A DNA stretch of 64,000 nt, from positions 67,774 through 131,773 of the forward strand of contig CAZCNS010000012.1 of assembly GCA_964500205.1 (NCBI GenBank), in the 5' to 3' direction. Both the position numbers and the translations under genes were made by a program. The stretch comes from UBA10329 sp964500205. Lineage in GTDB: Bacteria; Bacteroidota; Bacteroidia; UBA10329. Below are positions 29,606-40,029 of the stretch, one piece after another; the first letter of the stretch is position 1, and every line of letters begins with the position of its first letter. The notes under the pieces were generated by a model. That model was not told the origin of the DNA and searched no databases. It saw only the letters and a list, made by a program, of their open reading frames with translations.

Positions 29606-31417
29606 TCAAAACCCATACCCCCCTTCTTTCCGCATATACCCTGTGATGTCTCTGCGGAGCTGCTTGGGGTTGATGCTGTAGGATTTGAGGATGCGGCCCA
29701 CGAGGAAGCGCATCATGCTGCGCTCGAAGCCTGTGGTGTAGGCCGTGATGAGGTCGAGGGCGTTCTTGCGGGTGCGCTCCAAAGCTTCGTAGAGATAGAC
29801 CTGCAGCATCTTGCGCTGGATGTCGAGCTTGGCGGGGTCGGTGCCCATGGTTTCGAGCTTGCGCACCTTGAGATAGGCCGAGTCGCACACGTAGGCATCG
29901 GCCAGGATGTCGGCCAGGTTCATCACCATCTCCTGCTCATCCACCATGGCCTTGCCCAGCTTCTTGCCTGCTGCGCCTGAGAGGAACATGAAGGTGTCCT
30001 TAAGGGCCTGTACGATGCGCGCCTCCTCCTTCGACAGTGGGGACGAGGGACGGGGGACGGGGGGCGATAGGCGTGGGATGAGGGCCGCGATGAGCCTGCG
30101 CTGCACGTTCTTCCCCTCGCCCACGAGGTCGATCTCCTTGGTCTTGATAGCCCGCTTGGTGAGCTCGGCCACGCTGAGTAAGCGGTTGATCTCGTTGGTG
30201 CCCTCATAGATGCGGGTGATGCGCGCATCGCGGTAGGCCATCTCGATGCCCGTCTCGGCTGAGTAGCCCATGCCACCGTAGATCTGAAGCACCTCATCAA
30301 TGGTGAAGTCGGCATTCTCCGAGCCTTTCACCTTGAGGATGGCACACTCGATGGCATACTCGCGGATGGATTCCAACTTGGATTCCTGAACGGATTTTCC
30401 TGCCCTCTTCAGTTCCTCGGCCTTGAGGTCGATGTTGCGACCCACGCGCCAGATGCCGGCATCCACGCAGAACACGCGGCTGGCCATCTCGCCCAGCTTG
30501 TGCTGCATGGCCCCAAACTCGATGATGGGCGTTTCAAACTGCTTGCGCTCCGTGGCATAGGCCACCGCCTTGTCGATGCCGAACTTGCAGCCTCCGTTGG
30601 TGCCCGCAGCCAGCTTTATGCGGCCTGTGTTGAGGATGTTGAGCGCCATCAGGAAGCCCTCCCCGCGCTTACCGAGCATGTTGTCCAAAGGAATGGGGCA
30701 GTCGTTGAAGAACACCTGCACGGTGCTGCTGCCCTTGATGCCGAGCTTCTTTTCTTCGGCCCCGATGGTGACGCCCCCGAACGCCTTCTCCACGATGAAG
30801 GCCGTAAGGTTCTTGTCGTCCTCCACCTTGGCGAAGACGATGAAGATGTCTGCAAAGCCCCCGTTGGTGATCCACATCTTCTGGCCGTTCATGATCCAGT
30901 GCGTGCCTTCCGGATTGAGCTTCACCTGCGTTTTGCCGCTGTTGGCATCGCTGCCCGCTGTGGGTTCGGTGAGGCAGTAGCTGGCCTTGAGCTGCCCCGA
31001 TGCCACGCCCGGCAGGTACTTGGCCTGCTGTTCGGGTGTGCCGTAATAGACGATGGGCAGCGACCCGATGCTGGTCTGCGCCCCGATGGTGGTGGCGAAG
31101 CTGAACCCCAGTGCTATCTGCTCACCAAACACCAGACCCGTGTTGAAATCGAGGTCCATGCCCCCAAACTCCTCCGCGATGCTCACCCCGCAGAAGCCCA
31201 GCTCGGCCGATTTTTCCAAGAGGGCCACGATCTCATCGCGGTCCTTGTCGGCCTCCAGCTCCTTGCCGCGCTTCTGCATCGGCTCCTGTATCTCCTTGAT
31301 GCAGAATTCGCGCACCATGGAGGCGATCATGCGCTGCTCCTCTGTGAACTCCTCGTTGATGAAAATGTCCTTTGGATTTCCCTGTCCGATAAGGAATGAA
31401 CCGCCTTTCAGTGTCAT
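29606..31417 (-). CDS. Acyl-CoA dehydrogenase (about 600 residues)
   Basis: A protein of 603 residues, longer than the usual 380-residue enzymes and like the VLCAD-type forms with an added C-terminal helical part. FAD/substrate motifs YCLTEPTAGSDANSGKT and WITNGG are clear, and the catalytic base is the Glu in RIYEGTNEINR. A proline-rich insert at about residues 447-460 is encoded by a dispersed G-rich repeat. It follows the PKS gene on the same strand and may desaturate or process its acyl product. Confidence 0.93.
   Translation of the reverse strand: MTLKGGSFLIGQGNPKDIFINEEFTEEQRMIASMVREFCIKEIQEPMQKRGKELEADKDRDEIVALLEKSAELGFCGVSIAEEFGGMDLDFNTGLVFGEQIALGFSFATTIGAQTSIGSLPIVYYGTPEQQAKYLPGVASGQLKASYCLTEPTAGSDANSGKTQVKLNPEGTHWIMNGQKMWITNGGFADIFIVFAKVEDDKNLTAFIVEKAFGGVTIGAEEKKLGIKGSSTVQVFFNDCPIPLDNMLGKRGEGFLMALNILNTGRIKLAAGTNGGCKFGIDKAVAYATERKQFETPIIEFGAMQHKLGEMASRVFCVDAGIWRVGRNIDLKAEELKRAGKSVQESKLESIREYAIECAILKVKGSENADFTIDEVLQIYGGMGYSAETGIEMAYRDARITRIYEGTNEINRLLSVAELTKRAIKTKEIDLVGEGKNVQRRLIAALIPRLSPPVPRPSSPLSKEEARIVQALKDTFMFLSGAAGKKLGKAMVDEQEMVMNLADILADAYVCDSAYLKVRKLETMGTDPAKLDIQRKMLQVYLYEALERTRKNALDLITAYTTGFERSMMRFLVGRILKSYSINPKQLRRDITGYMRKEGGYGF
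30036..30078. repeat. In-frame G-rich repeat inside the acyl-CoA dehydrogenase gene
   Basis: The plus strand reads GGGGACGAGGGACGGGGGAC then GGGGGGCGA. On the coding strand it gives SPPVPRPSSP within a linker between the catalytic and C-terminal parts. Related to the repeat in uvrA and before mutS. Confidence 0.65.
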
Positions 31418-31496
31418 GATTGTTGATTTTGGAGGGCGAAAATAGGGAAAAGGAATGCGTGCATTCTAATTGAAATGTTCATCTGCTTTGATTTTT

Positions 31497-31548
31497 GGGA
31501 AAAGGCAAGGGCGAAAGACCCATTCGTCCCTCGCCCTTGCCTTTTCCC
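31497..31548. terminator. Inverted repeat with an 18-bp perfect stem between PKS and acyl-CoA dehydrogenase
   Basis: GGGAAAAGGCAAGGGCGA pairs perfectly with TCGCCCTTGCCTTTTCCC across a 16-nt spacer. It lies 38 bases past the PKS stop, so it could end or attenuate that transcript, though no T run follows on the minus strand. It may instead be a REP-type element. Confidence 0.45.
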
Positions 31549-31585
31549 AGCTATGTCAAACTTCCAAAGTTTTTCGAAGCTCACA

Positions 31586-34500
31586 TTACGACACCGCAGC
31601 CAGCAGCGCATCCAGCTCCTCCTCACTCAAGTTGTCCAGTTCGCTTTCGAGGCTCACCTCGCCTATCTCTGGAAGTTTGTTGGTGATAACGTTGGCCAGT
31701 TGCGGCACCGTTGGGCCTGAAAGCAGTTCCATGGTGCTTATCTCCACACCTGTGCGGCCATTGATGCCACGCTCCAGCTCTACGGCCATCAGTGAGTCGA
31801 TGCCGAGGAAGTTGATGCCGCGGTTCATGTCGATGTTCTCGATGGGGATGCGGAGCACCTGCGCAATCTCGCCTGCCACGATCTGTTCGATGTACTGCTG
31901 ACGGCCCGCCTGATCGAGCACCGTCAGTTCGCCAAGGAACTGCTGCACTTTCTCGCTGATGGCGTTGTCCACCGGCTGGCTATCTATCATGGTGCGGAAC
32001 AGCGACCGCGATGCCCCCGTGGGGTTGCCCGCAGCCCATTTGCGCCAGTTGATGTCGAACAGACCGACCTGCGGTTTGCCGCTGGCGATGATAAGTTCCA
32101 ATGATTCCAACGCCATCGCGGTACTGAAACCCTTGATGCCCGCACCTTCGAGCAGATGGCCCACATCGCTGTTGCGTGCCACTACGCCTACTTGGGCAAG
32201 TACGCCCAGATTGACGGTCGTAGCTGCAAGTCCCTGACTCCGCCTCCAATGCGCAAAGCCATCGAGGAAGCTGTTGGCCGCCACATAGTTCGCCTGTCCG
32301 GCATTGCCGATCACAGACGAGATGGACGAGAAGCTGAGGAAGAAATCGAGGGTGATGCCTTCCGTGGCCACATGCAAATTGAGCGCACCTTTCACCTTGG
32401 GTTGCAACACACGGTCGAAACGGGTGCGGTCCATGGTGTTGAGGAAACCATCATCGAGTACCATCGCCCCGTGGAAGATGCCACGGAGTTGGGGCATTTC
32501 GGCCTTCACCTTCGCGATGATGGATGCTACTTGCGCGGCATCGGTCATGTCGGTGGCAGGGGCGAATACCTTGGTGCCATTGGCTTCCATGGTCGCTACT
32601 GCTGCCTTCGCCTCATCGCTCTTGATGCCGCTACGGCTCAACAGCACGAGTTGCTTCACCTGTTTCTCGCCCAACCATTTGGCTATTTCCAGTCCGAATC
32701 CGGCCGTGCCACCAGTGATGAGGTACGTGCCTTCGGGGTTGATGGTGGTGTGCATGATCACTTCATCCACATCCACCGTGCAATTGCTGTAGCTGATGAC
32801 CACCTTGCCGGTGTGCTGGCTTCTGCGCACATAATCGTAGGCATCGATTGCCTCATCGGCCTTGAACACCTTCACGGGCATCGCTTGGAAGAACCCTTCC
32901 TCGAAGCCCTGATAGATGGTATCGAGCAGACTGCGTGAAAGCTCATAGCGCTCGCGCAGAATACGGTCGATGTCGATGTGTGCGAAGGTGATATTGCGGT
33001 TGAACACGCTCATAGGAAGGGCGGTGTTCTGCGCGATGTCGCGCTTACCGATCTCGATGAAACGCCCATAAGGCGCCAACAGACGGAAACTCTGATACAG
33101 CCCCTCGCCCGCAATGGCGTTCAGCACCACGTCCACGCCATAGCCTTTGGTGATGGTGAGGATGTCCTCGGTGAAACTCAGGTCACGGCTGTTGAAGATG
33201 TACTTCACGCCCTGCTTGCGCAAGAATTCACGTTTGTCTTCGGTGCCTGCCGTGGCAAACACCTCCGCGCCCTTCCAACGTGCCACCTGAATAGCAGCCT
33301 GACCGACCGCACCAGCGGCATTGTGGATAAGCACCTTGTCGCCTGGCTTGATCTGCGCCACATTCACCAGTCCGTGGATGGTGGTCATGTACGGGATCAT
33401 CACAGGTGCTTCCTCAAACTTGAGGGTCGATGGTTTCTTCACCCAGTAGGTCGGTTTCACGGTCACATAACTGCTGAAACAACCGTCTGGCGTGGCGACC
33501 ACCACTTCATCGCCCACTTTGTGTTCCGTCACAGCACTGCCAATGGCCGTCACCACTCCGCTGCATTCCATGCCGAACGCATTGCCGAAGAAGGTGCCAT
33601 CGAGCACGTCCTGACTGATTTGGCCCAACACTTTGAGCAGGTCTTTGAAGTTGATGGACGATGAATGCACCCGTACTTGAATCTCGTCCGCCTTGGGCGC
33701 ACGTTTCTCCGTACGGATATGATGCAGGTCCTCGATGCGGCCAGAGTTGCCGAACATCAGTTCCACCGATTCATCGGTAGAAATGGCCACTTTGGGCTTC
33801 TCAGCCGATTCGTCCACCACATGGGCGCGGACAAGCTGCTTCAGGTAGCGCTGACCGTTGCGGTAGGCTACTTCGCTGTCCTTGGCATTGCCAAGCACTT
33901 CCTCTGCCCAACCGCTCAGTTGTTTCTCACCCGAAGTGATGTCGAACAGCCGCGTGTTTATCCATGGATACTCGTTGGAAATGAGCTGCGCAAAGCCCCA
34001 CAGCGCATTGCTGCCGAGGTCAGTGACCTTTTCATCGCCCGTAATGGCCTGTGCATTGAAGCTCACCAATGAGAGATTGAAATTGCGGTCGCGGGCCTTG
34101 TCAGACAGTGCATTTGCCAAAAGAACGGCAGGCATAGTAGTATCGAGAACCGTTTCTACCGTGGGGTTTTCCTTTCCGTTAGACACATAAATAAGCTGCG
34201 TCACATTCCTGCTCAGCACCTCATCGGTCAGTTTCGCAAAATCATCTTTGCTCTGGAGATCCATCGCCCAGCCATTTACGCTATGAACGAATTTCTCGCC
34301 CTGCGAAACGGCATAGACCGTGGCACCCGCATCGAACAGTGACTTCTGCAACGCCTCTGTGCTCGCATCCCATTTCTCGGAAATGAGAAGAATGTCACTG
34401 GCCTTCTCCTCAGAAACAGGAGCCTCTGCGGCATCCCACTGTGGCTCATAGAACCATTCGGCCTTCACGGTTTCTTCCTCAGCAGCCTTGTTGCTGATGG

Positions 34501-37500
34501 CGCGGCAGGTCAAATCGGTCAGTTTGGCCATCACTTCCCCGTTCTCATTGAAGAAAACAAGGTCGCCTTTGATGGTCACACCCGTGCAGTCGGTGATGGT
34601 ACCGTGGCACCACACCGCATTGCCCGGACTCTTGTACAACACGAAACGGTCGATGCTCACAGGAACGAACGGGGTCGTATTACGCGGGTCGGCCACCAAC
34701 GCCACCATGCTCTGGAATGCGCTGTCCAGAATGCTCGGATGCAGGATGTACTGGTCGGTATTGCCTTCCAGATTTTCATGCCCCTGAATGCGGCAAAGCA
34801 CCTCATCCTGATTGATGAATATCTCTTTCAACCCTTGGAAATAAGGGCCATAATGAAGCCCCATGCCTGTGAGCGTGGTGTAGAGATCCGCAGGAGCAAC
34901 CTGATTGGCGAAGCCTTTCTTCAACGCGGCCACGTCCACTTTCGGGGCGGTGCGCTGCACGGTATCTTCCAACATGCGGCCCGTGGCGTGAAGTTGCCAT
35001 CCGGCCGTGTCGCCCTTCTCGCGGCTATACACCTGATAGATCTTCGTGTCGCGGTCGTAGGTCGTGTGCAACATCTGCACCTTCGATGGGTCTGCCACCA
35101 GCACCTGATTGAAGCGCAGTTCCTGCAAGGTGCAGGCCGCATCACCAAATTCCTTCTCGTGCAATGCGAGGCCAGCCTCTACGTATGCCGCACCGGGAAT
35201 CACCACCTTGTTCTCCACCTGATGGTCTTCCAACCAAGGCAGGAAATGATGATTGATCTCCACCTCCCAACTTGGGTCGGGCAGGCGCAGATTGTCGTTC
35301 AGGAAAACGTGGCCGGCCGTGCCGAGGCGGTACTCCCGCGAACGGTCCGTCTCGTTCCAATACACCTCTTTCTGCCAAGGATAGCTCGGCAGTTTGATGA
35401 AATTGGCCTTCGGGGCAAGTACATTCCAATTGGGCGTGTAACCGATGATGAACAGTTGCGAAAGCGCATCCATCATGGTTGGCATCTCAGGCTCTCCGCG
35501 CTTCAGCGAACTGATGGCGTTGCCCTGCGTCTGCGCTGCACTAAGGCATTCATTGATGCTCGTTTTGGTGACAGGATGCGGCCCAACTTCAACGAAATTC
35601 GTGTAGCCATCGGCAATGATGCTGGTGATGGCCTTGGCAAAGCGCACGGGCTGACGCACGTTCATCCACCAATATTCGGTTCCGAAATCTGCTCCCAGAA
35701 CCCTTTCGCCAGTAACGGTTGAATAGAGCGGGATGGTCGGCACGTTGGCTTTCACCGAAGCGAGGCTGGTGAACAGCTCGCCCTTCAGTGGCTCCATCTG
35801 GTAGCTGTGGTAGGCTACCTCCACTTTCAACATTTTATTGAAAATGTTGTCCTTGGTAAGTTCTGCTCCGAAGGCCAAAAGCGCGGCTTCTTCGCCTGCC
35901 AATGTCACTGCATTGAAACTGTTAATGGCTGCAACAGAAATCTTCGGATTGTTGTTGAGGCGCGTCAACGCATCTTCCTCACCCAGACCGATAGCCAGCA
36001 TGGTTCCCTGTCCAGCGGTGGTCTGCTGAATGCGGCTTCTGTGATAGCTCACGAGGAGCGCATCTTCTAACGAGAGCGCACCCGATGCGTACGCAGCAGC
36101 CACTTCGCCCACACTATGACCCAAAACCGCATCCGCGAAGATGCCCCAATGGTTCCAAAGCGCAGTGAGTCCGGCCTGAATGACGAAGTTGGCGGGCTGC
36201 GCCACCTCGGTGCGGGCCATGCGGTTTTCCGCCTCGGGCTTCAGTATCTCTTCCATGATGCTCCATCCAGAGATGGTTCTGAATATGGCATCGCATTCCT
36301 TCACCTTGTTGCGGAACACTGGCTCGGACTTCAATAGTTCGTGTCCCATGGCCCACCACTGCGGACCCATTCCTGTGTAGACGAACACGAGCTTGCCTTT
36401 CACATCCTCCTGTGCTGTGCCGTTGACCAGACCCGGCAGGAAACCGCCATCTGCCCAGCTGCGCAGCTTGTCTTTCAATTCATCCAAAGAAGAAGCGGTC
36501 ACGGCCAAACGGCTGTGAAGCGCGCTTCTGCGTTGCGCCAGCGAATAATGGAAATCGTGGATGTTGACGTTGCCGTCCTCCAACGTCTCGGCATAGCGCA
36601 AGGCCATTTGTTTCAGCGCTTCTTCGCTCCGAGCCGAAAAAGGATAGAGCCGCTTGGCATCATCCAACAATAATTTATCGGGAGCGAATTCCAGTCTTTT
36701 CTGCTCGTAGCCTTCCACCAGGGCGTGGCCGTTTGTTCCGCCATATCCGAACGAGTTCACCGAGGCGAATGCACGTTCCTTGCTAGCAGGCCATTCTTCC
36801 ACCTGTGTAGGCACTTTCAGACACAGTTCATCGAAGTTTATCTTCGGATTGGCATTATGGAAATGCAGGTTTGGCAGCACCTTGCGCTTGTTCACACTCA
36901 ATGTGGCCTTGATGAGTCCCGCAACACCTGCACCAGCTTCCAAGTGGCCGATGTTGGTCTTCACAGAACCCACGAAACACTTGTCGTCCGCGCTTCTTCC
37001 TTCCGAAAGGGCCTCGTTCAGAGCTGTAGCCTCCACGGGGTCACCCGCCTTGGTGCCAGTGCCGTGTGCTTCCACATAACCCAATTCCGAAGCACTGACG
37101 CCCGCCTGTGCATAGACCTTGCGCACCAGCGCGGCCTGCGAAACAGGGTTCGGCACAGTAATGCCGTTGGTCGCTCCGTCCTGATTGGCGCCCGTTGCAC
37201 GGACTACCGCATAGATGCTGTCGTTGTCGGCAATGGCCTTGCTGAGTGGCTTCAGAATGATGATGCCACCGCCTTCACCGCGAACGTATCCTCGCGCATC
37301 CTCATCGAATGCCTTACAGCGGCTGTGGTCGCTCAGGAACTGGCCCTTGCTCATGGTGATGGGATACTCGGGCGTGAGCATCATGCTGACACCTCCCGTG
37401 ATGGCGAGGTCGCTCTCTCCGCTCCAGATGCTCTGGCAGGCGTAATGCGCAGCCACGAGCGATGATGAACATGCAGTGTCCATGCTCACGCTCGGCCCGC

Positions 37501-38047
37501 GCAGGTCAAAGGTGTAGCTGATGCGGTTGCTCAACATGACCATCGTGCTGCTGGTGGCGGTGTTCGATGACATGATCTCGCGGTTCAACTGCCCAAGCTG
37601 GATGAGCTTGTTGTCCAAGGTGAAACCACCGATGAACACGCCCGTGTTGGAGCCTTTCAGCCGCTCTTCGATGAGGCCTGCGTCCTCAAATGCCTCCCAT
37701 GTCAGCTCCAATAGAAGCCTTTGCTGTGGATCGAGTACGGCCGCTTCACGTGGAGAAATACCGAAGAACAACGGGTCAAAGGCATCCACACGCGTTTGCA
37801 GGAAACCTGCCTGCTTGGCGTGGCTCTTCCCGATGCGCTCCTTGTCGGCATCATAGAATTTACGGAAGTCCCAGCGGTCGGCAGGCACATCGATAATGCC
37901 GTCCACGCCTTCGGCCAGTACGTTCCAGAATTGCTCAGGATTGTGCGCCCCGCCAGGGAAGCGGCATCCGATGCCGATGATGGCGATGGGTTCTTTTGTT
38001 GTCGGGTTGTTTGTTGTATTGCTCATGGGTGTTTGTTCCAAGTTCAA
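31586..38047 (-). CDS. Reducing type I polyketide synthase (KS-AT-DH-ER-KR-ACP)
   Basis: A protein of 2153 residues. KS about 18-450, Cys193 in DTACSSS, His in EAHGTGT and NIGHLEAG. AT about 550-860 with GHSVGE. DH about 920-1210 with DHQVENKVVIP (Asn where Gly is usual) and ILDSAFQS. ER about 1460-1760 with HNAAGAVGQAA. KR about 1765-1950 with TGGTAGFG, a VLDD motif (B-type) and YVAAN. ACP with Ser2085 in GIDSLMAVEL. No thioesterase. A single fully reducing module suggests iterative synthesis of a saturated or branched chain. A start at codon 8 (ATG 38026) is also possible. Confidence 0.95.
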   Translation of the reverse strand: MNLEQTPMSNTTNNPTTKEPIAIIGIGCRFPGGAHNPEQFWNVLAEGVDGIIDVPADRWDFRKFYDADKERIGKSHAKQAGFLQTRVDAFDPLFFGISPREAAVLDPQQRLLLELTWEAFEDAGLIEERLKGSNTGVFIGGFTLDNKLIQLGQLNREIMSSNTATSSTMVMLSNRISYTFDLRGPSVSMDTACSSSLVAAHYACQSIWSGESDLAITGGVSMMLTPEYPITMSKGQFLSDHSRCKAFDEDARGYVRGEGGGIIILKPLSKAIADNDSIYAVVRATGANQDGATNGITVPNPVSQAALVRKVYAQAGVSASELGYVEAHGTGTKAGDPVEATALNEALSEGRSADDKCFVGSVKTNIGHLEAGAGVAGLIKATLSVNKRKVLPNLHFHNANPKINFDELCLKVPTQVEEWPASKERAFASVNSFGYGGTNGHALVEGYEQKRLEFAPDKLLLDDAKRLYPFSARSEEALKQMALRYAETLEDGNVNIHDFHYSLAQRRSALHSRLAVTASSLDELKDKLRSWADGGFLPGLVNGTAQEDVKGKLVFVYTGMGPQWWAMGHELLKSEPVFRNKVKECDAIFRTISGWSIMEEILKPEAENRMARTEVAQPANFVIQAGLTALWNHWGIFADAVLGHSVGEVAAAYASGALSLEDALLVSYHRSRIQQTTAGQGTMLAIGLGEEDALTRLNNNPKISVAAINSFNAVTLAGEEAALLAFGAELTKDNIFNKMLKVEVAYHSYQMEPLKGELFTSLASVKANVPTIPLYSTVTGERVLGADFGTEYWWMNVRQPVRFAKAITSIIADGYTNFVEVGPHPVTKTSINECLSAAQTQGNAISSLKRGEPEMPTMMDALSQLFIIGYTPNWNVLAPKANFIKLPSYPWQKEVYWNETDRSREYRLGTAGHVFLNDNLRLPDPSWEVEINHHFLPWLEDHQVENKVVIPGAAYVEAGLALHEKEFGDAACTLQELRFNQVLVADPSKVQMLHTTYDRDTKIYQVYSREKGDTAGWQLHATGRMLEDTVQRTAPKVDVAALKKGFANQVAPADLYTTLTGMGLHYGPYFQGLKEIFINQDEVLCRIQGHENLEGNTDQYILHPSILDSAFQSMVALVADPRNTTPFVPVSIDRFVLYKSPGNAVWCHGTITDCTGVTIKGDLVFFNENGEVMAKLTDLTCRAISNKAAEEETVKAEWFYEPQWDAAEAPVSEEKASDILLISEKWDASTEALQKSLFDAGATVYAVSQGEKFVHSVNGWAMDLQSKDDFAKLTDEVLSRNVTQLIYVSNGKENPTVETVLDTTMPAVLLANALSDKARDRNFNLSLVSFNAQAITGDEKVTDLGSNALWGFAQLISNEYPWINTRLFDITSGEKQLSGWAEEVLGNAKDSEVAYRNGQRYLKQLVRAHVVDESAEKPKVAISTDESVELMFGNSGRIEDLHHIRTEKRAPKADEIQVRVHSSSINFKDLLKVLGQISQDVLDGTFFGNAFGMECSGVVTAIGSAVTEHKVGDEVVVATPDGCFSSYVTVKPTYWVKKPSTLKFEEAPVMIPYMTTIHGLVNVAQIKPGDKVLIHNAAGAVGQAAIQVARWKGAEVFATAGTEDKREFLRKQGVKYIFNSRDLSFTEDILTITKGYGVDVVLNAIAGEGLYQSFRLLAPYGRFIEIGKRDIAQNTALPMSVFNRNITFAHIDIDRILRERYELSRSLLDTIYQGFEEGFFQAMPVKVFKADEAIDAYDYVRRSQHTGKVVISYSNCTVDVDEVIMHTTINPEGTYLITGGTAGFGLEIAKWLGEKQVKQLVLLSRSGIKSDEAKAAVATMEANGTKVFAPATDMTDAAQVASIIAKVKAEMPQLRGIFHGAMVLDDGFLNTMDRTRFDRVLQPKVKGALNLHVATEGITLDFFLSFSSISSVIGNAGQANYVAANSFLDGFAHWRRSQGLAATTVNLGVLAQVGVVARNSDVGHLLEGAGIKGFSTAMALESLELIIASGKPQVGLFDINWRKWAAGNPTGASRSLFRTMIDSQPVDNAISEKVQQFLGELTVLDQAGRQQYIEQIVAGEIAQVLRIPIENIDMNRGINFLGIDSLMAVELERGINGRTGVEISTMELLSGPTVPQLANVITNKLPEIGEVSLESELDNLSEEELDALLAAVS

Positions 38048-38175
38048 TGTTTAAGGTGGTTATGGTAGGACTCAAATCCTTCGTGGTTCTCGATAGAATT
38101 TATCCGACATTTATCCGTCATCCGAATGTTGAAGTCCAATTCATCTAATTGAAAAACAGTGTTTTTACTCAAGGG

Positions 38176-39489
38176 TTATCCGACATTTTCACTGAAGACG
38201 TAACGGGCATTCCTGTTAGCACCTTCCTTTCTGATAAGACCACGCTCTATGAGTTCGGACAGGTCTCTGAGTGCAGTCCTGTCCGTGACCCCGTACTTTT
38301 TCACATACTCAGAGGTAAGTATTTCGCCTTTCTCCTTGAAGAACACCAAGGCGTCCAATTGGCGCTCATTCAGCCCTTTCCTGAGAGATTCGGCCTTTTT
38401 CAATTCGACTCTGAACCCCGTCTGATCATATTGGAACTCTGGTCTGGGAAGTCCCGCTAACGAACAGCCTTTCATCATCTTGGATACACCTCGTCCCCAT
38501 GATTCGATGTGCCCACTACGGAAGAACACATTGGCTATGTCAGGATTATGGGGCAATGACGGATGCTCTGAAAGCAGCCTTTCAACTGTCCAATTCTCAG
38601 GAAGCTGACCGATGTTCCAAAGGATAAGCCTGTCGGGATAAACCTTGATCTGAATAGGTATCCCGCCAGAGTAGTCTTTGTGGGCAATGGCATTGAGCAG
38701 TGCCTCACGAACAACTTCCTTGGGATAATCAAAGCGTTCCTCACGGATAATTCCATCGTAACTTATTTCCGCCTTGAGATATTTTGTGAAAAGCAAATCC
38801 ATGGTCTGCTCAATCTGCTCGAAGAGGTTCCCATGTATCTCATCCTGATAACGGAGGTCATCATCAGAGGCAAAATGTCCAATCTTGATGTACGCCCCTG
38901 TGACAAACCGTTCTGGATCGGGATGGAACATGAGCAATGCCGACCGCTTCAACATGCCGTTCTCCACAAGTCTCAGCTTTTCGAGCAACTGCTGGTCTGA
39001 ATCCTCCAGCCCTTCCACCTCAATGCGCTGGCTCTTGAGTGCGCGTTTGCGGAAATGGCCGAACGTGTCGGCCTTCAGGTCGCTCACCGAGACCTTCGGC
39101 ACGGGCACACCGTCCCAGCGGAGGCCGCGTTTGCGCAGCAGGAAATTGTCCAGCGCAACGCCCTTCAGCTCCTGCTTGGTGGTGCCGCTGCGATAATGGT
39201 ACTGCCCCTTGTAGTTGACAGGGTAGGAATGCGCCCCGACCACTATCTCCAAGAAATCACCCTGTGGTTCACTGTGCAGGTTCACATCCACTATGATGCC
39301 CAGGATGTCGCGCACCTTGTTGGGGATCTCCTCCAGCAGACGTTCAGCATCCGCAAGCCCCACCACGTTGCCCGTGTCATCCCTGCCGATGCAAAGCACC
39401 CCGCCCTCCGCATTGGCGAAGCCGCATACCCATTTCAGGTATTCGTCACGCCAAGTGGCCTTGAACTCTATATGCTGGGTTTCGGTCAT
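38176..39489 (-). CDS. AlbA_2 (Schlafen-like) domain transcriptional regulator
   Basis: A protein of 437 residues. The N-terminal AlbA_2 domain starts HIEFKATWRDEYLKWVCGFA and GGVLCIGRDDTGNVVGL. A HATPase_c_4 type region is seen in REALLNAIAHKDYSG and GRGVSKMMK. A C-terminal winged helix (TSEYVKKYGVTDRTALRDLS) follows. Such proteins are common, often called ATP-binding or putative DNA-binding proteins, and their targets are rarely known. It marks one end of an islet that separates the PKS from the TetR/GNAT genes. Confidence 0.88.
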   Translation of the reverse strand: MTETQHIEFKATWRDEYLKWVCGFANAEGGVLCIGRDDTGNVVGLADAERLLEEIPNKVRDILGIIVDVNLHSEPQGDFLEIVVGAHSYPVNYKGQYHYRSGTTKQELKGVALDNFLLRKRGLRWDGVPVPKVSVSDLKADTFGHFRKRALKSQRIEVEGLEDSDQQLLEKLRLVENGMLKRSALLMFHPDPERFVTGAYIKIGHFASDDDLRYQDEIHGNLFEQIEQTMDLLFTKYLKAEISYDGIIREERFDYPKEVVREALLNAIAHKDYSGGIPIQIKVYPDRLILWNIGQLPENWTVERLLSEHPSLPHNPDIANVFFRSGHIESWGRGVSKMMKGCSLAGLPRPEFQYDQTGFRVELKKAESLRKGLNERQLDALVFFKEKGEILTSEYVKKYGVTDRTALRDLSELIERGLIRKEGANRNARYVFSENVG

Positions 39490-39549
39490 TGTTGGAGATT
39501 GGCCTTTTCAGGGATTTTAGATTTTCGGAAGGGTTGTATTCAAGAGTTA

Positions 39550-40029
39550 TTAATCTTTTATCCCGCAAACAAGATGATATGTTTGATTTGTAACGGTATC
39601 TCGAAGTAGGTAATGCATCCACGGAAAATTTATTCCGACATAAGTAACCTTATTCTTTAGTGAAATTGCCTTTTCAAGATTCGTTTTCTTAGTCCAGAAT
39701 AAAAACCGCACGCTGTCTTCCAAGTCAACTGCTAACTGAGGAAGAGGTTGCATAATGATGGGCTGGTTATTCTCATTGCTTTCGGTAAAACCACCATAAT
39801 TCGATATATATTCAAAGTAGAAATCATCAGCTTCATATATAAAATAACCTCTGCTCATAAATACGGGAAACACGACCTCTCCCTCGCCACGAAAATTTTT
39901 TACATTGGATGGAATGTCCATCTGCATAAATTGTCTATACAGTGCTTCTGGGCTGTTGTCATTGAGCAATCCGCAGCCAGTCAATGCAATTATTGCAAGT
40001 ACTGGATATATACTTTTTATTTTTCCCAT
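39550..40029 (-). CDS. AT-rich lipoprotein, unknown
   Basis: About 159 residues from ATG 40029, chosen because a lipoprotein signal follows at once (YPVLAIIALTGC). The mature part is aromatic-rich and has no family I recognise. It overlaps the 3' end of the preceding frameshifted gene by a few codons, so they form one transcript. It could be an immunity or accessory lipoprotein for that gene. Confidence 0.7.
   Translation of the reverse strand: MGKIKSIYPVLAIIALTGCGLLNDNSPEALYRQFMQMDIPSNVKNFRGEGEVVFPVFMSRGYFIYEADDFYFEYISNYGGFTESNENNQPIIMQPLPQLAVDLEDSVRFLFWTKKTNLEKAISLKNKVTYVGINFPWMHYLLRDTVTNQTYHLVCGIKD

Noticed and set aside
31586..38047. Several long open frames on the plus strand opposite the PKS
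   Set aside because: They mirror the codon bias of the PKS gene, show no family-like sequence and lack promoters. The minus-strand product has complete domains.
38099..38188. TTATCCGACATTT occurring twice, the second overlapping the AlbA_2 stop
   Set aside because: Only 13 bp long; too short to claim a flank duplication like those at mutS and uvrA.
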